Assembly: GCF_000003815.2 (NCBI RefSeq)
Contig: NC_049987.1
Location: forward strand, 24,635,015 to 24,699,014
Origin: Branchiostoma floridae
Taxonomy: Eukaryota > Chordata > Leptocardii > Amphioxiformes > Branchiostomatidae
DNA: 64,000 nt
Reading direction: 5' to 3'
Each line of letters begins with the position of its first letter. Positions within the stretch are counted from its first letter, which is position 1. The translations under genes were made by a program, and so were the position numbers. Below, piece after piece: positions 25,201-40,200 of the stretch. The notes beneath the pieces were generated by a model that saw nothing but the letters and a program-made list of their open reading frames with translations, had not been told where the DNA came from and did not search any database.

Positions 25201-28200
25201 TTCACCATTGAACAAACATTGAACAACAGGGCTTGTCTCTGTTCACTCCCACACACACGCCAAAATATTGTCTCTCTGTCTGAGGCCACACCGATTTAAT
25301 TCCTTGGTTCACGGATTCGCTCGCTCCTGTTTTTTTGGAAAAAAATAAAAATAAAAATTACCACTCAGCAAATTTTCACCATTATTGAAACCATTCACCA
25401 ACTTTCTGGTGTAGCAAATTGGCCTTTATATCATAAGCTCCTTAAAGTGTGGGTAGAGGTGCTGTTACTGTACAAAAATAGTGTTTTTGTACTTTTTTCA
25501 AGCTGAAAACTTGTTTTCTTTATGTTTTGGATTAGCCGTTACCTTTACCCCAACCATTTTACAATTTTTATTTTTATCTTTATTTCGCCCTCTCGCTCCA
25601 TATTTTTTATGAAAAAATCCGTGAACCAAGAAATTAAATTGGTGTGGCCTGAGGCTGAACTGACAACCCCCCTAGCACTGGATGTGGACATAGCCTTGCA
25701 ATAGTTACTTGTATTTGAGATACACACAAGCTCAACTTTGACCAGGGCAGTCTGTAGGACCTGCGCCTCAGTCCCCAGACGGAAATTTGCTTGTTGGGAC
25801 AGAAAGCATTTTACTACCTCTGTAAAAAAAAAATCTGGACTTCGTGACATGAAATCAATGACAATCATGAATCCATTTTAAAGAATCCGAGAACCAGCGA
25901 ATTAGATAGTTGTGGCCTTGCTTTTTGAGGTTATGGTTTACCCAATCAGGAAATGTAGCTCACTGACAGTTCGTCCCCATTGGTAGTTACTTAGGGGGAC
26001 AGTCCAGGAAAGATGGGGAGAGGGTTTGGGTCAAGTTCAACCATGGCAACTCAGTTGATGCTTTTGAGGCTGACCTGGATGTCAGCTCTACTACCATGAC
26101 TAGAACGCTGTGCATGCAATATTTTCCAGGGCTTTGTCATATGGAGTAACTGTAGGTAATTGTTTCATTCTATTTCAAGAAACTTTGAGACTTGGGGACT
26201 TTTTCCCTAGATACTTGTTACCTCCATGAAAATGGAGTGTAGTTCTACAGGGCATGAGTGTTTCTTTTATTTCTGGTGCTATATCTTAAGAATGTTTTGA
26301 GCGATTGTGATGATATTTTGTACGTGTGTTGGTGTTTTTGACCTGGCGGTCAGGTTTCGTTTTGGGCCTCCTTGTGGATGACCTTGGTACTGCAGCTGAA
26401 CTTCTTGTTTTGATATCTTTGGCCTAGTTAGACTTTGATCTCAATTCTACCTCCCCAAATTCCAGGTCTATAGCAAGGTAAACTGAAGCTTGTGTCAGGT
26501 TTGATTTTGGGCCTCCTGGTGGCCGACCTTGGTACTGTAGCTGGACTACTACTTTAGTATCTTTGGCCTAGTTAGACTGCCATTTTTTCTTCTGACAGAG
26601 CGAAGAAAAGGTAAACCATTGCAGTTTCTACCTCCCCAAATTCCCTGTCTATAGCGAGGTAACCCGAAGCTTGTTCCCGCTCTAGTGTATGCAGGATAAA
26701 CAGTGAAGGGTCAAGGGTACATGTTGTCATGTATACAGGGGGTTAGGGGGGAGCAAAGGCAGCCGGGCTGGGAAAGGGCAGCAAACTGTTTAGTAAACTC
26801 CGCGTTCTGACGTCTGTTTAACTGCGACTTTTGGCAGAGAGAGCGTCGGAGCGACCGGGACGCACAAACAGGTCTTGAGCGACTTGTGATGTCATCTATG
26901 ATGTCACGGCTCCAGGTGCAGCCGAGGGCGACTGTGCCAACGCTGCTGCCACTTTGCCGAATGTTTCTGTGACAGTCGGTCCTCAAGTTGTCACATTTTT
27001 TTTCTTAAAAGGGTCACAGGGGTTCAGCACAGACAAGAAATCTGTAGTCTAATGTGTTTCTTAAGACTGACTGTTATGTTGTAAGATTATCCCTCTTCTG
27101 GCAATGTTACTACAATTTATGAGAGTGTAGGGTTGTGTGTTTGACAGATTTTCGAGAAATAAAAAAATTTTCGAGACATATCTTCAAGCATGCCAGGCAC
27201 ATCACAGTAATTACCCATGGTGGGAAAGTTAGAACACATTTAGCAGACTCTCTCTACCTGACTGGGAACTCAAATGTAAGCAAACAATTGTGTCAAGTTG
27301 AACTGAAGGATAAAAGCCGTGTTGTCTGATCACAATGTCGGAGGCTAAGCATGCCTGGAACATCTAAACAAAGTGAGCCCAGTGGGCCAGACTTGGCTTG
27401 GTCCCAAGCCTCGCTGGTCTTTTGAAGTGGACTTTGTGTGGGAATGTGGAACAAGGCTTTTAAAGGGACAAACTTCAGTTTGTAAATGTATCATCAGGGC
27501 TTGAAATTCATTTTTGGGATTAGGTGCACTGGTGCACCCAGCTTAAATAATTGGGTGGACCAAAAAGTCTTTGGGTGCACCACTTAAGTCTAAGTAATAA
27601 CCTAATAATAGAACTTAGTTACAAGCTATTAAATTCTTAAACAAGTACCATGACAGACATTTTATTATCTTTCTAACACTTAGATGTCAAGAATATGTTG
27701 TATACTAGTAGTATACTTTGATATCTTTACATTCATATTTGGGTGCACCCTCCAATTTTGGGTGCACATGGGTGCACATGCACCCAGTATTTCGAGCCCT
27801 GATCATTGTGAATGTAATGGTGGGTTGGCTTTTTAAAAGGGTGATACTTGAAGGAAAAATTTACAAACTTGACTAGTTTGACACTACTCTGTTCTTGTAT
27901 CAACTAGAACACGTAGGAATGCTAGTATTGGTTCATCTACCCATTCCAAGGTAGCAGTCTGTGACGTGCCATGTTTGAACTACACATAAGTATTGACTCT
28001 CATGCACATTGTTATGTCTAAGTTTGGAAAAGAACAACAACAGCAACAGGTCGTTGCAGCCTGACTAAATCTTGCTTATAGCAGCCCACCCAACATCCGG
28101 CATTGCACAGACTACAGATAATTGCAGATAATGTGCTGTCTTTTAAAGTTTGCCGTAGATAACTGTCTAATACTCTCTGCCTAATATAAGGGCATGTAGG

Positions 28201-31200
28201 ATTAAATGTCCATGTAACAGACATCTAGTTAGCGGACAGAGGTTGAATGCTCGTGGGTTTGATTCCTGGTGTTCCTGGCTGGATGTTGTGTCCTTGGGAA
28301 AGGCACTTCATACCCAGGTGTAAAAATGGGTACCAGAGTTCCCGGATTTTAGACGTCTGACTGTTTCCAAAATGATTGATAGAAATCATAACCAGTTGCT
28401 TGAGTAACTGCTATTTGACGTGTCTTACCACCTGGATGTCTAACCTCCATCAACGTATCTTTACTTTTCCTAGATAATAAAGCAGAGGGCAGTCATTGTA
28501 CCCTAATCCCTTGCAGTACGTTGTATATCCTTTGAAGTCTTCAGAGATGGATGGATGGTAAAGTTTAGGCTGCAGGTCACCAAGAAGAAGTGCCCCCCAT
28601 TCTGGCTTGTGTTTGTGAACATGTTGGTCCCCACTCGACCACTGACATAGCTGTCATGGGGTCATGACCCTTGGAGTGGCCGAATTCTTCACAGCCATTG
28701 GACAGAGTGAGAACAAGCAGCGAACGCTCTGTGAGGGGGAAAAAGTCTTTTTTGTACATCACACATATGATGTATTCTAAAGGGATATGTTTGCGATATC
28801 TTCTATTATGGAGTTTTAGTAGTCTATTATTTCAGGGATAGCTTTGGCAAGTGTGTTGGGTTCTTTAGTATGCTGTGCTTTTAAACATATTCATACATAG
28901 GAAAGGTTTGAAAAAAGTCCTCTCTCACTCCTTTGAAAGGACATTAACTAAGTAAATCATATCTATCGACTGAATAAATACATAAATTAACTGATTTACC
29001 AAGAAACTAATCTGTTAATTAATAAACAGATAACTGTATTTGCTACTGAGGTAGCCTTTTGGATCCAATTTGGTGTTGTAAGTTAAGTAGAGGTGTAACA
29101 AAAAGCGTGTATGTTGGAGAAATCTGATTAGGATAAAGTGACTGCAGCAAGAAAATCAGTTTTTAGCTGAGGTCAGACAGGTCCAAGCAATCTTGTAAAT
29201 TGTGGACCGTCCCATCACACTTGTGGGGAGGTGAGGCCCAAAGATTCTGTTATTTTTGGACTATCCCATCGTACTTGTGGGGAGGTCAGGGTGTACCCAA
29301 GTTTAATAGAGGTCAGAGGTGTCCAAGCAATCCTGTTATTTGTGGACTGTCCCATTACACTTGCGGGGATTTAAGGGTATGCCCAAGTTTTAGTAGGGGT
29401 AAGAGGTGTGAATAGTCTAGGTACCATCTTTTGCAGTAACCGCTGGCTCAACCTTTTCGCTTGCTAAAGAGGATGGTACCTAGGCTGAGGGGTGAGAAAG
29501 CAGTTCTGTTATTTTTGGACTGCCCCATGGCACTTGTAGGGGTGTGTGGGAGTATCCTATTTACATAGAGGGGGCAGAAGGTCAGACTGATAGGGACAGG
29601 GTAGAGACAGGGGAGAGCCGGTCTTGCAGAGGTTGGTTGCTAAGCTCGGTTCTTCCAATCTTTGTTAATTCCTGGTGTAGACATCTTTATCCTGAGTACC
29701 TGAGCTGAGGTCTTGTAGGATCAAGAGAAGGTGGAGTTGTTCTAGTCACTAAAAGGTGAGAAGTTCAAGTTCAAGTTGGCTAGGTTAACCTTTCTACAGT
29801 GTTGGGTTGATGATTGCAATTTGATTGCTTTGCAGAGATGAGTACATTTATGGAACTGTTTACTGTTTAGAGTTAAGCCACAGCAATTTATTCATATTTG
29901 GTTTTGGGACAGTTGGCAGTGATTTGATTTTGTGATAAGGAGAAAACGTACACAGTGTTTTTCTTGACTTTGCAATAGCACTATAGTCACTTACTGTATA
30001 ATAAAACACTAGGTAAAGCTGTAACAGCAATAACCTTGAACGCAAAACCTCTGGTCTGCGAAAATGTCAAGACTTACATAATGGGATTTTCTGTGCATTG
30101 CTGTGATTTACTGTGTTGAGTGTAGTATAATGTTGCCTTCATTTTAGGCCCAATCTACACACAGTTTTTACCGATATCTGTGGAGATGTCGGGAGGGATC
30201 TAGAACGTAGGGGGCCGGACACCCATGGCGCTTGCAGTCATAAACATATAGCGCGATTTTCCACATGGCGTTATATGTTAATGAGCCTTCCCGAAGTCGG
30301 GAAGCATCTACACGCGCGCGAAGCTGTCGGGGACCCCTGCTAAGCTATCGGTAAGGTATCGTAGTATTCGTACGAATGGTCCAGACCTTTCGGGAGAAAT
30401 TTTCCCGATATCGTAATGGCGATATAGTACTTCCATCTAGACGATGAAAAAAAGCTGTCGGCGAGAGGTTGTAGGCTCGCCGATATCGGGAAAAACTGTG
30501 TGTAGATCGTGCCTTATTCCCCGAAAATGTCAGCAATGTGGAGTTGAAAGCTGACACCAGGCAGGATGTATTCGCTGTTGTCTGTGGGTGTTCACAAACG
30601 AACTAGAGTCTATTTAGATAATTACTACTGTTGACCAACAGTGCAGGGTGTGGGACCCACCCACATAAAAACAATATCACAGGATGGTCAGCATTCTTTC
30701 TGGGCCTTCCTGGAATCGTTGTGTTGTGCTAGGAAATGGTATTTATTATTTCCATTTTCCAAACATTTTGTTAACTTCTAAAAGAGTGACAAATGGTACA
30801 TAAAAAACACCTTGTTGTTGAAGCATGCAGTTTTTTTTACCAGTTCATGATCTATGTTTTATTTTTTAATGAATGAATGAGTGAGTGAGTGAGTGAATGA
30901 ATGAATGAGTGAATTAAGACTTTTATTGAAGATTTATATGCCCACTAAGTTAAGTACAGGGCACAACAATAAAACAGTTTTACAGATACATGTAAACATT
31001 GTAAAGCTAGTCTAGAAAGTGAACTTGTTTCCTCTTGCTTCTTTGTTATGGTGAAAACAAAATATCCCAAACTAAATTTTCACCTGAACCACTTCATTGT
31101 ACACCCCACCCAACATACCTATCCCATCATGTGTCCAACTCCTTAATTGTATCAGAAATATTCTTGACTCAACACGAATTCCTCGCCGAAAATTTTCTGT

Positions 31201-34200
31201 TTGCTGTTTCTCTTCTGTCAAGACCAGAATTATGACAGGTACCTGGTTCTGTTTGGGTAGGATTGGAAGGTCAAGGTTTAGTGTCTTTTCCTGATAGTAG
31301 GAATACTAGACTCTTATGGCCCTTGTTATTTTAATGAAGAGGTTTGGTTAAGTTATCTGATGAAGATTTGACATGTGGTAAGATATATGTCTCACTGGGT
31401 CCAAAGTTCTGTAGGAAAATGTCAAAATTCCAGAGCTCTGTGTCAACAGAGGGCAGTTCTGATGGGAAGCAGGCTTCTTCAGGCTGCAAATGTGCAAGTT
31501 TGATAAAAACCATGTGGTCTGGGGAGTCAAGGCTTGCCACTTGCCATTATAGCTTCTCTATCCAGTCAGTGCCATATCCAATGTACAAATGTTGATAGAT
31601 TCAGTCGGTGAACACAGAAATACATTGCATGTCTTCTGCACAGCAGAAGATGCTGAATTGCGCATTTCAGACATACTTCAAACATGTGCAAAATCTAGCT
31701 TAAAGAAAACAAGCAGCTACAGAAATCTATCTTGAAGAAAACAAGTCTTGTTATACGAGGAATAAAAAAAATTCATATTACACAAAGTAGTAAAAGAAGA
31801 CTACAGTCATGAATAGATAGATATGGGAGCCATACTGGTCCTGTGACGAAATGCAGGACGTCCGACATGTATGTGTACTTCAGTCTATGGTTTACAAGAC
31901 TCGTAATACATCAGGGGTCCTTCTGAATTCAATGTAATGTGCTGTGGGGAACCCCCATACAGACTCTTGTTAGTGGTAAGCTACATGTACATACATATCA
32001 AGCCTTTCCAGGAACCAACCTCAGACCCTGGTAGGAAAGGTTTTTCTGGCCTGACTCCAGAAATGGGTCAAAACCAGCATTAAGATGGACCTGGACTCTT
32101 TCAAGAACTGGTTTCCGTGGCAACTGATCTTCCTAGCCCAGCCTTACCCCAGCTTAAATTGTCCCAGTCTAAACTCCAAGTGGCACAGGGATTACGGATT
32201 TATTTGTTTTGTCAGGATGTATTGATTCTGACTATGTACTCAGATGGCTTGTCCCACTATTGGCAAATCAATGCTCAGACAAAACCCTAGCCCCGTATAT
32301 TGCTACAGCGAGGACATCAGGGTGCTAGCCAGGATTTCATTCTAGGGTTTTGGGAATGGCATGGTAGGGAAGTGACCAATCAGGAGATTGGTGTGGAAGG
32401 GGGGTCTTGGCCCGTCCATTGTGAGATTTTGAAAATGTAGAGTTAAAAGTTGGCACTCTGTTAACATCACATGTAATTTAAAGGATTTTTTGGTCAGTTT
32501 TGAGTGGCATATCATCATTCTTCATTGTTTAGACATTGATGAGACATTGTTGAACAAGCAAATGATAGCGAAGCACGACTACACTAGTTGAGAATTATCA
32601 TAGTAGCCCTTTAGTTTTAGCATAGTGGTTGCAAATTATAGCGTAGTGGCCCACTACACTAAAATGCACTAGCTAGAACCCTGGAGGACATATGTGTAAA
32701 ATGCCTGTTCTTAGTGCAAGGTCTGATTGGGTCAATAGGTCACCATGAGGGACAGCGTCAGCCCAATCTGCGAAAATGGGAGCGCCTAGTTTCGCTCAAT
32801 CACTGGGGCCCAGTAACGAATTGATCATTTCCGTTAAGTGGGTCCAGTGCAATGGGCAAGTGGGTAGAGAGTTTGTCTTACAGTCGGCCAGTAGGTTGTG
32901 AGTTCGATCCCTTGCTGAGTCAAACTGAAGACTGTAAAAATGGTACATGCTGCTTTCTCTGCTTAGCACTCAGCATTTGGGAAAGAGTATTTTAGTTGAA
33001 CACAAAGACCACTACCAGTGGACCAAGCCCCCTGCTGTAGTGATTGCACAAAAGTTGTGTGGCCCAAGGGCTACTGAAGCAGAGATGGGTACCGCCCGAT
33101 GCACCATTTGTTATTGGAAGGACTCAACTGAATGCAGTGTAAAATCTAAATCCGCCAAACAAAATATTATTCTACTCTACAGTCTACTATACGGATTCAC
33201 CCTAGAAACCCTTTTGGATTACCATACTTAACTCACATCTATGTTGGTTGGTCAATTGTTGGCTTATGTAACCTGAAATGGCAGGTTGTTACAGTCCTCT
33301 TAAGTGGTTGTCATGGAAACCGCCTCCAGAGATCACGTACAACACGTCTGCAGGAAGCAGTTGACTTTTCCCGGCCTGGGTAGTGTTGGAGGCACTTAGA
33401 AATGTTTGACAACAGCGTCAACATGACCTTTTATTGAGTTTTACTTCAGTCCATGTAGATTTTGTGCTTAGATTTGTCACGTATTCCATATCCAGGGCTC
33501 GAAATACCACCTGCTGTTGTCAAACAGGTGTTTTAAGGTGTCTACCTGCACTTAACCTGCACTAAGTACTTGTTTTTGTTTGTTGCTAGGTGAGTGGACT
33601 CTAAGTCGAGACATCTTAGTTTCGATTTCTGGATAGACGCTGTGTCCTTTGGAAAGGCACTAAACACAACTTTCCTCTCTCCATCCAGGTGTAAAAATGG
33701 GTACCTGACGTCAGTTGTTAGGTTGGGGAGGTAAAAGGCAGTGGAAGGAGAGGGATGGGCTCCACCTTCCAATATCGTACCTGGACACAGTAGATAACAA
33801 TCCACTGCCCATACAGCCTCAAAAAGGCTATGGGATTTCCTTTATTTTTACTTTTTTTTTTACTATTTTGTGGCCATCATCAGTTACATCAACCCTGGAC
33901 CCTGGTTTGAGAGAGGCTTTGAGAGGCCGATTTGTCCATTAGCAGTAATATAAAAAATATTGTACAATTTGCTTGTCTTCCTGGACATATATAAATGTAC
34001 GCACATGACGTAACGTAACACATACAGATACATACAGTTATTTACAGTGCAAATTATTCCATGTGGATATGGATCTATTAAATATATGAAGTTTTTCTTC
34101 ATGGCATTAGTTCTCGGTGCATGTAATGTTTGTAGTACTTTTTAATGTTTGACAGCAGTATGATGACCTTTTTGGATAGTATCAAGATCGTCATATCTGA

Positions 34201-37200
34201 TAAGCATTTGATCCTCTCCGTTTTGTTTACTTGCCGATAAGTGTGTCTAGACAAGTGAGGACCTTTGTGTTTGTTAAAAGATAAGCGAATCTTTTTCCTT
34301 ATTTGTCTGGAGTTTTGGTCAATAATATCTACTTGACCTAAAAATAGTCATGTATTGAGATGTTTGGTATTTTTTAGGCTTTTTGGCTCATTTTGAAAAT
34401 TTGAGGATTGTTGTGTAAAAATTGAAGAAGACTATTAGAGAGTGCTGTTGTGATTTGTACATTGGTAAATTGTACATGTCTTATTGAAACAGCCCCCCTT
34501 CCTTGCTTAAGAGGAAAGTATGGCAGTCCCTAATACAGTAGTCATCATGAATTAAGGTGAATCATGATCCGTTTTCAAGTAGCCAGTGGTAGTGAAATGT
34601 GGCTTCTTTATGGCTCGCTTTTTACTTTTAGGCAAGCACACTGTGTCACAATTTCCCTTCTTGCTGCGTGTGCTGGGTTCTTTTACATGCAGAGGTTTGA
34701 CGTAGCCTGATTAAATCTCGCTTATAGCAGCCCGCCAAACATCTGCCGGCCCCCTAGGAGGGGCCAGTTACAGCCCTGGACAGCGGAGTTTTTGTTACAC
34801 AGACTAAGGTTTGATGCTAACTTCTTAAGCTCCCTCATACACAGTCAGGGCTCATGCTTTGCATTCCCTTTTGACATTGCAACTCTTTTCCAGTTCTGTA
34901 GAACTAGATCTAGAAGACAATATGTTATCAGTGCATTTTAGGAAGGAAGCCGTATAATCTACGCTCTGTTGGTGGCACCGTAGGCAAAAGTTGGTGAAGT
35001 CTCTGAGTGTGTGAACTGCTTGAGTTTGCATTTATGTCATGTTAACTGTTAATCCCAATCCCAGACAAGTGTGTCTTAGTATCACTCATACATCCTGCTT
35101 TGCACGCCCTCTGACTCTTTTCTAGTAATGTGTTACCAATGCATTTTTGAAACAAAGCAAAATATGCATTTTCATGGTAGCACTGTGGGCAAGAGCACAG
35201 TTGTGAAAGTTTCTCCTAGTGTGAACTGCTTGAGTTTGCATTTATGTCATGTTTACTGTTAATTGCCAATCCCAGACAAGTGTATCAGATTCTGGAGTCA
35301 ATCAATGCGGATACGGTTCAGTCGGTCTCCCCGAAGGAACGATGAACCATAAAGCCTCTCGCCTTTGATTGATTTTCGTGTTGAGTACACATGCTGGCAA
35401 CAGGTACGATATAACGTGGCAGTTCTGTCGATAAAAGTGCGTCTCTGATTGCTCAGCTTGCTATGACTGTTTCCTGTACTGTTGGACATATGTAGGTTTA
35501 GTATCGATTATGCAGTGTGTCTATAAAGTGAGTCAATACTGGTGACATTACTCACTGTAAGAGGGGAAATATAAGTAGTTGTTTTATGTTCGCATTTTTC
35601 ATTGTGAACTCTCTATCCCGAACATAAAACCACAGCGAACATTTCATTGTTACAGTAAAATCCTGCACAGCAGTTTCAACCGCAAACTTAGAATCACTGT
35701 GAATGCTCCAATTTCTAACTACGGCATGAATAAATCCCTTTTAACATGTACTCTTATACAGTATTTGTTACGACTGTAATTCGTAAAGGAGAAGATATAT
35801 TTGCAGGCTGTGAACACAGTCAGCTATTACTTAGGGAACACAAAGTAATATGTTCAAAGTTGTAAAATGTTTGTAAAAAAAGCACAGAAGTTTGTTTGGT
35901 CGTATATTTGGTTTATATGTGATTGTAAGTTTTGCTTTTAGTGTAGTTCCTTTGCGTGTAGTTTCTTTGCGGGGTGTCTGTGTGGCGCAACGGCTAGAGC
36001 ATTGGAATCAGAATCAGTAGGTCCTGAGTTCGATACTCACCATGCCCCTGCCCCCATGACGGTGGAGTGACGCCCACCGAGCCTCACGGCTAATCTGTCT
36101 ATTGGTGCCAAAAACACCTATGGATTTGGTGCTGGCAGTGTGTCAACATCTGCACACTTGCTACTAAGACCTGTGATTTTTTTTTTTTTGCGTGGAGTCA
36201 TAATCTGTTTAGACTGACAGTACTGTAGTAGTGTTACAAGTGGAAAGTTTTCGACAACAGTCATACTGCTACGTTTTATTGCTTTATCAATTTTGGCCTG
36301 GTCTTAGGGCATTGATTATATGATTAAGATATTGATGTTCAGCCCACAACAACCATTGTAATAGAAATTACAGTCTCGTATTGGAGAATTCCAGCTGAAT
36401 TTAGCAACAAACATTCTGCCTTGATTCCTAAGTATTTCATTGCTAGGAATTTATGACATTCTTTTTTGTAAAAAGTTGGGCTTTGGTTCCCCCTTTCTGC
36501 TAGACAACAAATGCTGAGAGACTATACAGTAACAAACCTGGAATTGTATGTTCCTTTATTTCATACTTGAAATGTGATGCAACATTGAAAAGTATAAAAA
36601 AAAGATACAAAACGTAAATGAAAATTGGTCTTTTAGTCTGAAATTCGTAGAGCGATCTGTCAAATGTTTGTTTTGTAAGTTCGTTTATTTTGCACATGAA
36701 ATAATAAAGCAATAATGTTAAGAAAAGTGAAGGAAGGAAAGGTGCCTGAGAGTGTTCACATTCTCTAGTAGAAAAAGGGTGTGGGGAACAGTTGAAAGTT
36801 TTATTTGATGGGCCATGTGTGGGGGACAGTTGCACAGCGCTGAGAAACATTAGTCAAATTTACCCATGGCGCCCTCCTACGCCTACAGGCATATTTACAC
36901 TTACCAAGTGTCGATACTCGACATTTCTAGTCCTAGCTGCTGCGGTACTGTTTGATTCAGGGTTTGTGACTTAGGGCTCGAAATACTTTTTTCTCCATAC
37001 CTGCACTGGTGCATTGAAAATTACCTGCACCAGACAAATTTTACCTGCATTACCACCATGAATTTAGGGAGTATTATGGATCATACTGAAATTGTTGAGG
37101 AACCATAATTGCTATTTTTTCTTTTATAGCTTATAGCTGTTAACAGTCAATGCAGCTAATAACAATCCATATGCACCTACATCATAGGACATTTATGTCT

Positions 37201-40200
37201 AAAACCCAGTACATGGACCAGTGTAGGTTTGGTGCAGGTAGACATCATAAATTTTACCTGCACTAACCTGCATATGCTGGTGGCATTTCGATCCCTGTCT
37301 TTGATTCGGAGCTCGTGACGTCACGTCAGTTATTGAAAAGTGATGTATGGCTGGTACTGTTGGTGTTTGTCGTGGTTAAGTGCCGTGTTTGCCCACATTT
37401 GTTGATGCATTTGAGGACCGATTACGTCTGAGATGATGCACTTTTAAAACACCGAGTGGGATCAGCGGTTCGCATGTGTCAAGCTGTTCATTTGGCATAT
37501 TGAGAATAGGCTAAGTGTAAATGTGTCCTTCAGAGTGTAGTGTAGATGTGTCGTCAAGCTGTTCACTTGTTGTATGTAGCATTTATGAATATAAGTGTAA
37601 GTATGTCCTTCAGCGCTTCAATTGAATATTGTATTGTCCATTGTTCTTGAATATATGATCGCCCATCTTCTTATTTATTATACAAGATTAAATTCTTGAA
37701 TCTTTCTGGATATGATTGGCGGTCTCAGGCCTAAAAATGTTGCTTATCCTACTCATTACTTTGGAGCCCAAGTTGTTAATTTTCGGTGTTAAATCTGTCA
37801 GTTTAAGCTTACGAGAATGCATTTTCATCGGTTACATGTCACCATGAGGTTCAGATCTTTTGGCAGAAGTGGTAAAATTTTTGTTCTAACAAGTGGATTT
37901 CCATCCTGGGATGAAGGGACGGGTCCTGGAGACAGTTAAGTACAAGTAACAGTAGTAAAGTTTTCAAATTTATCTCTTATTGGAAGCGAGCTTGTATTTT
38001 ATAAAATATGGCACATATAACTGTGTTAGTTCTAGGATTTACACTACGTGGAAATGACTGGTTACAGGGAAGTGGTGCCTGTTTGAGTAGTCTGGGACGC
38101 TGTTTGGTTGGCCTGAAAACGTGTGAAGGTTCGACCAATATTGTCCGTCTCGTTCAAGTGGGGGGAAAAAAGCCGAAACATCTGAATCTTTGGCGGGACT
38201 GTTTGTCCGTCTGCGTAATATACACACGTACTTCACTTGGTGCTTTTAAGGGATCAAGAGAATATAAAGCAAAGCCATGGATTTCAAAATTTGACATACA
38301 GTCCTTCAAAACATAAGCTGAAACATCTGATCCTTCAGCAAGACTGTTTGCCAGTCTTTGTTAGACAAACATGCACTTCAGTCTGTGCTTTTAAAGGATT
38401 AGGAAACGTCAGTTCCATTGTGCTATTTGAAAGAATGATACATTTCTTTTTGGCTAGAAAGAAACCTTGACCTTTGTATGTAAGCAACGGGTTGGGAAAA
38501 AAAAGGAAAAACATTCTGAACCTTTTACATAACTGTTTGTCTTCCTAATACGCACGTGAACTTCACTTTGTTAAGGATCAAGAATAAAGTCAGTTCCAAA
38601 TTGTGCCATTTAAAAAAGAATGATACAAAGCAAGTTGAATTATGAATAACTACACATGAACTTCATTTTAATCTTTGAAAGGATCCAGAAAAGGTCAATT
38701 GCATCATGCCGTTTGGAAGAATAATACATATTAAGTAGAAAATATGAATGACTACAGCCATGGCTTTTATTTGTATGCCCCAGTTGACTTCTAGTCCTTT
38801 ACAACATGAGAGAAAAAAACAGATAACCTTTGCAAGATTGTTTGCCTGGCTATGTATTATACACATTGTGCTTTACTCTAGGCTTTTAAAAGATCAAGAA
38901 ATGTTCCAGTGCTCCATCTGAAAGAATAATGTAATAGACTTCAGCTGAAGTCAAAGAGAACATAATTCATACTTTCATAGGCAAGGTTTATTTCTTTTGA
39001 TCTATCATGAAGGAAGTCAAGGACATAAAGATGATACACTAAATAGCAAACAGCTAGCCTTGACATCAGCTCTGAAATTTTCAAATTCAAACTGACAAAG
39101 AAAGTTACAATCTCAAGTAGTGACACAGCATTGGGGTTAGTCCAAGGTGGAATAGAAAGGTTAAACAGGGTACACATCATAACACATCTGTATCAAAGGT
39201 CTTATGGGTCGAATATATTGCATTAATGATTATTAAGGCAAAATTTGTCCTACTCTTGCTATAGTCCTTTGAGCACACACAAGAAGACTTATATAGAAGT
39301 TGTCCTGAGGCCAGGATATATTTTGAGGACACGTTATCTAAAGCAGGATGAAAAGCATCCAGTACTAGACACTGTGGCACCCTTCGGTACATAGGTCAGC
39401 ACCCAGCACTGATACACAGATAATGCTGTAGATAAATGTAAGCTTGCAGTGATTTTTATTTTATTCCGTTGTGAGGGGAAAATGGAGTGTTCGCAGTGGT
39501 GTTAAATTTGCGATAGAGATATCATCTCATAATGAAGATTCATTCTTTATGAAATTTATTGAGTGATCTGTCAAATGTTAGGATAGTCAGCAGTGGCAGA
39601 CTCTCTAGTAGTGGAAAAGGGTTGTTGCATTGGTACAAATGAGCCATGGGTGGGTAACCTTTATGTAGTAGTAACCTTTATTTATACTGGTAATGCCCTG
39701 TCAACCTAGGCCGTTCTTCCAAGAGGACCAGTTTAGGGGAAAATAGCTATTTACATTAAATACAATCATATCGATAGATAGATGGAATGAATGAATGAAT
39801 GAACAAATGAAAGAACGAATGAATGAATGAAAAAGAACGAATGAAAGAAATAAATGAAAATAAATGAAAGAACAAAAGAAGGAAGGAAGGAAGAAAGGAA
39901 GGATTGAATCCCTTTATTATAATGATCATAACACACTTCATTAGGCTGACTTTACCTTTAATTTGAGGCGCCCGGGTGCTTGCCCCTCGGGCACTAGATC
40001 TGGGATTGCTGCCCCTGATGAGCTGCTCTCTTTTAATTGCAGAAATTAAAGTGTATAATTAATTAGTTTGTGTTGATGATTGCGTTGGTTCATTAGTGCT
40101 TGTGTTTACCCTAATGGTTGGTAGGACAATTACATAAGTAATTTATAGGCTTGAAATTCATTTGGGGCACCTAACCTAAAAGTAAAGGCACACAGCAAAC

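Noticed and set aside
35975-36050. Functional tRNA gene
   Set aside because: A- and B-box-like motifs are present, but no proper acceptor and anticodon stems; it is the head of a SINE.
39756-39941. Minus-strand Phe/Ser-rich 61-codon frame
   Set aside because: Complement of a purine-rich microsatellite.
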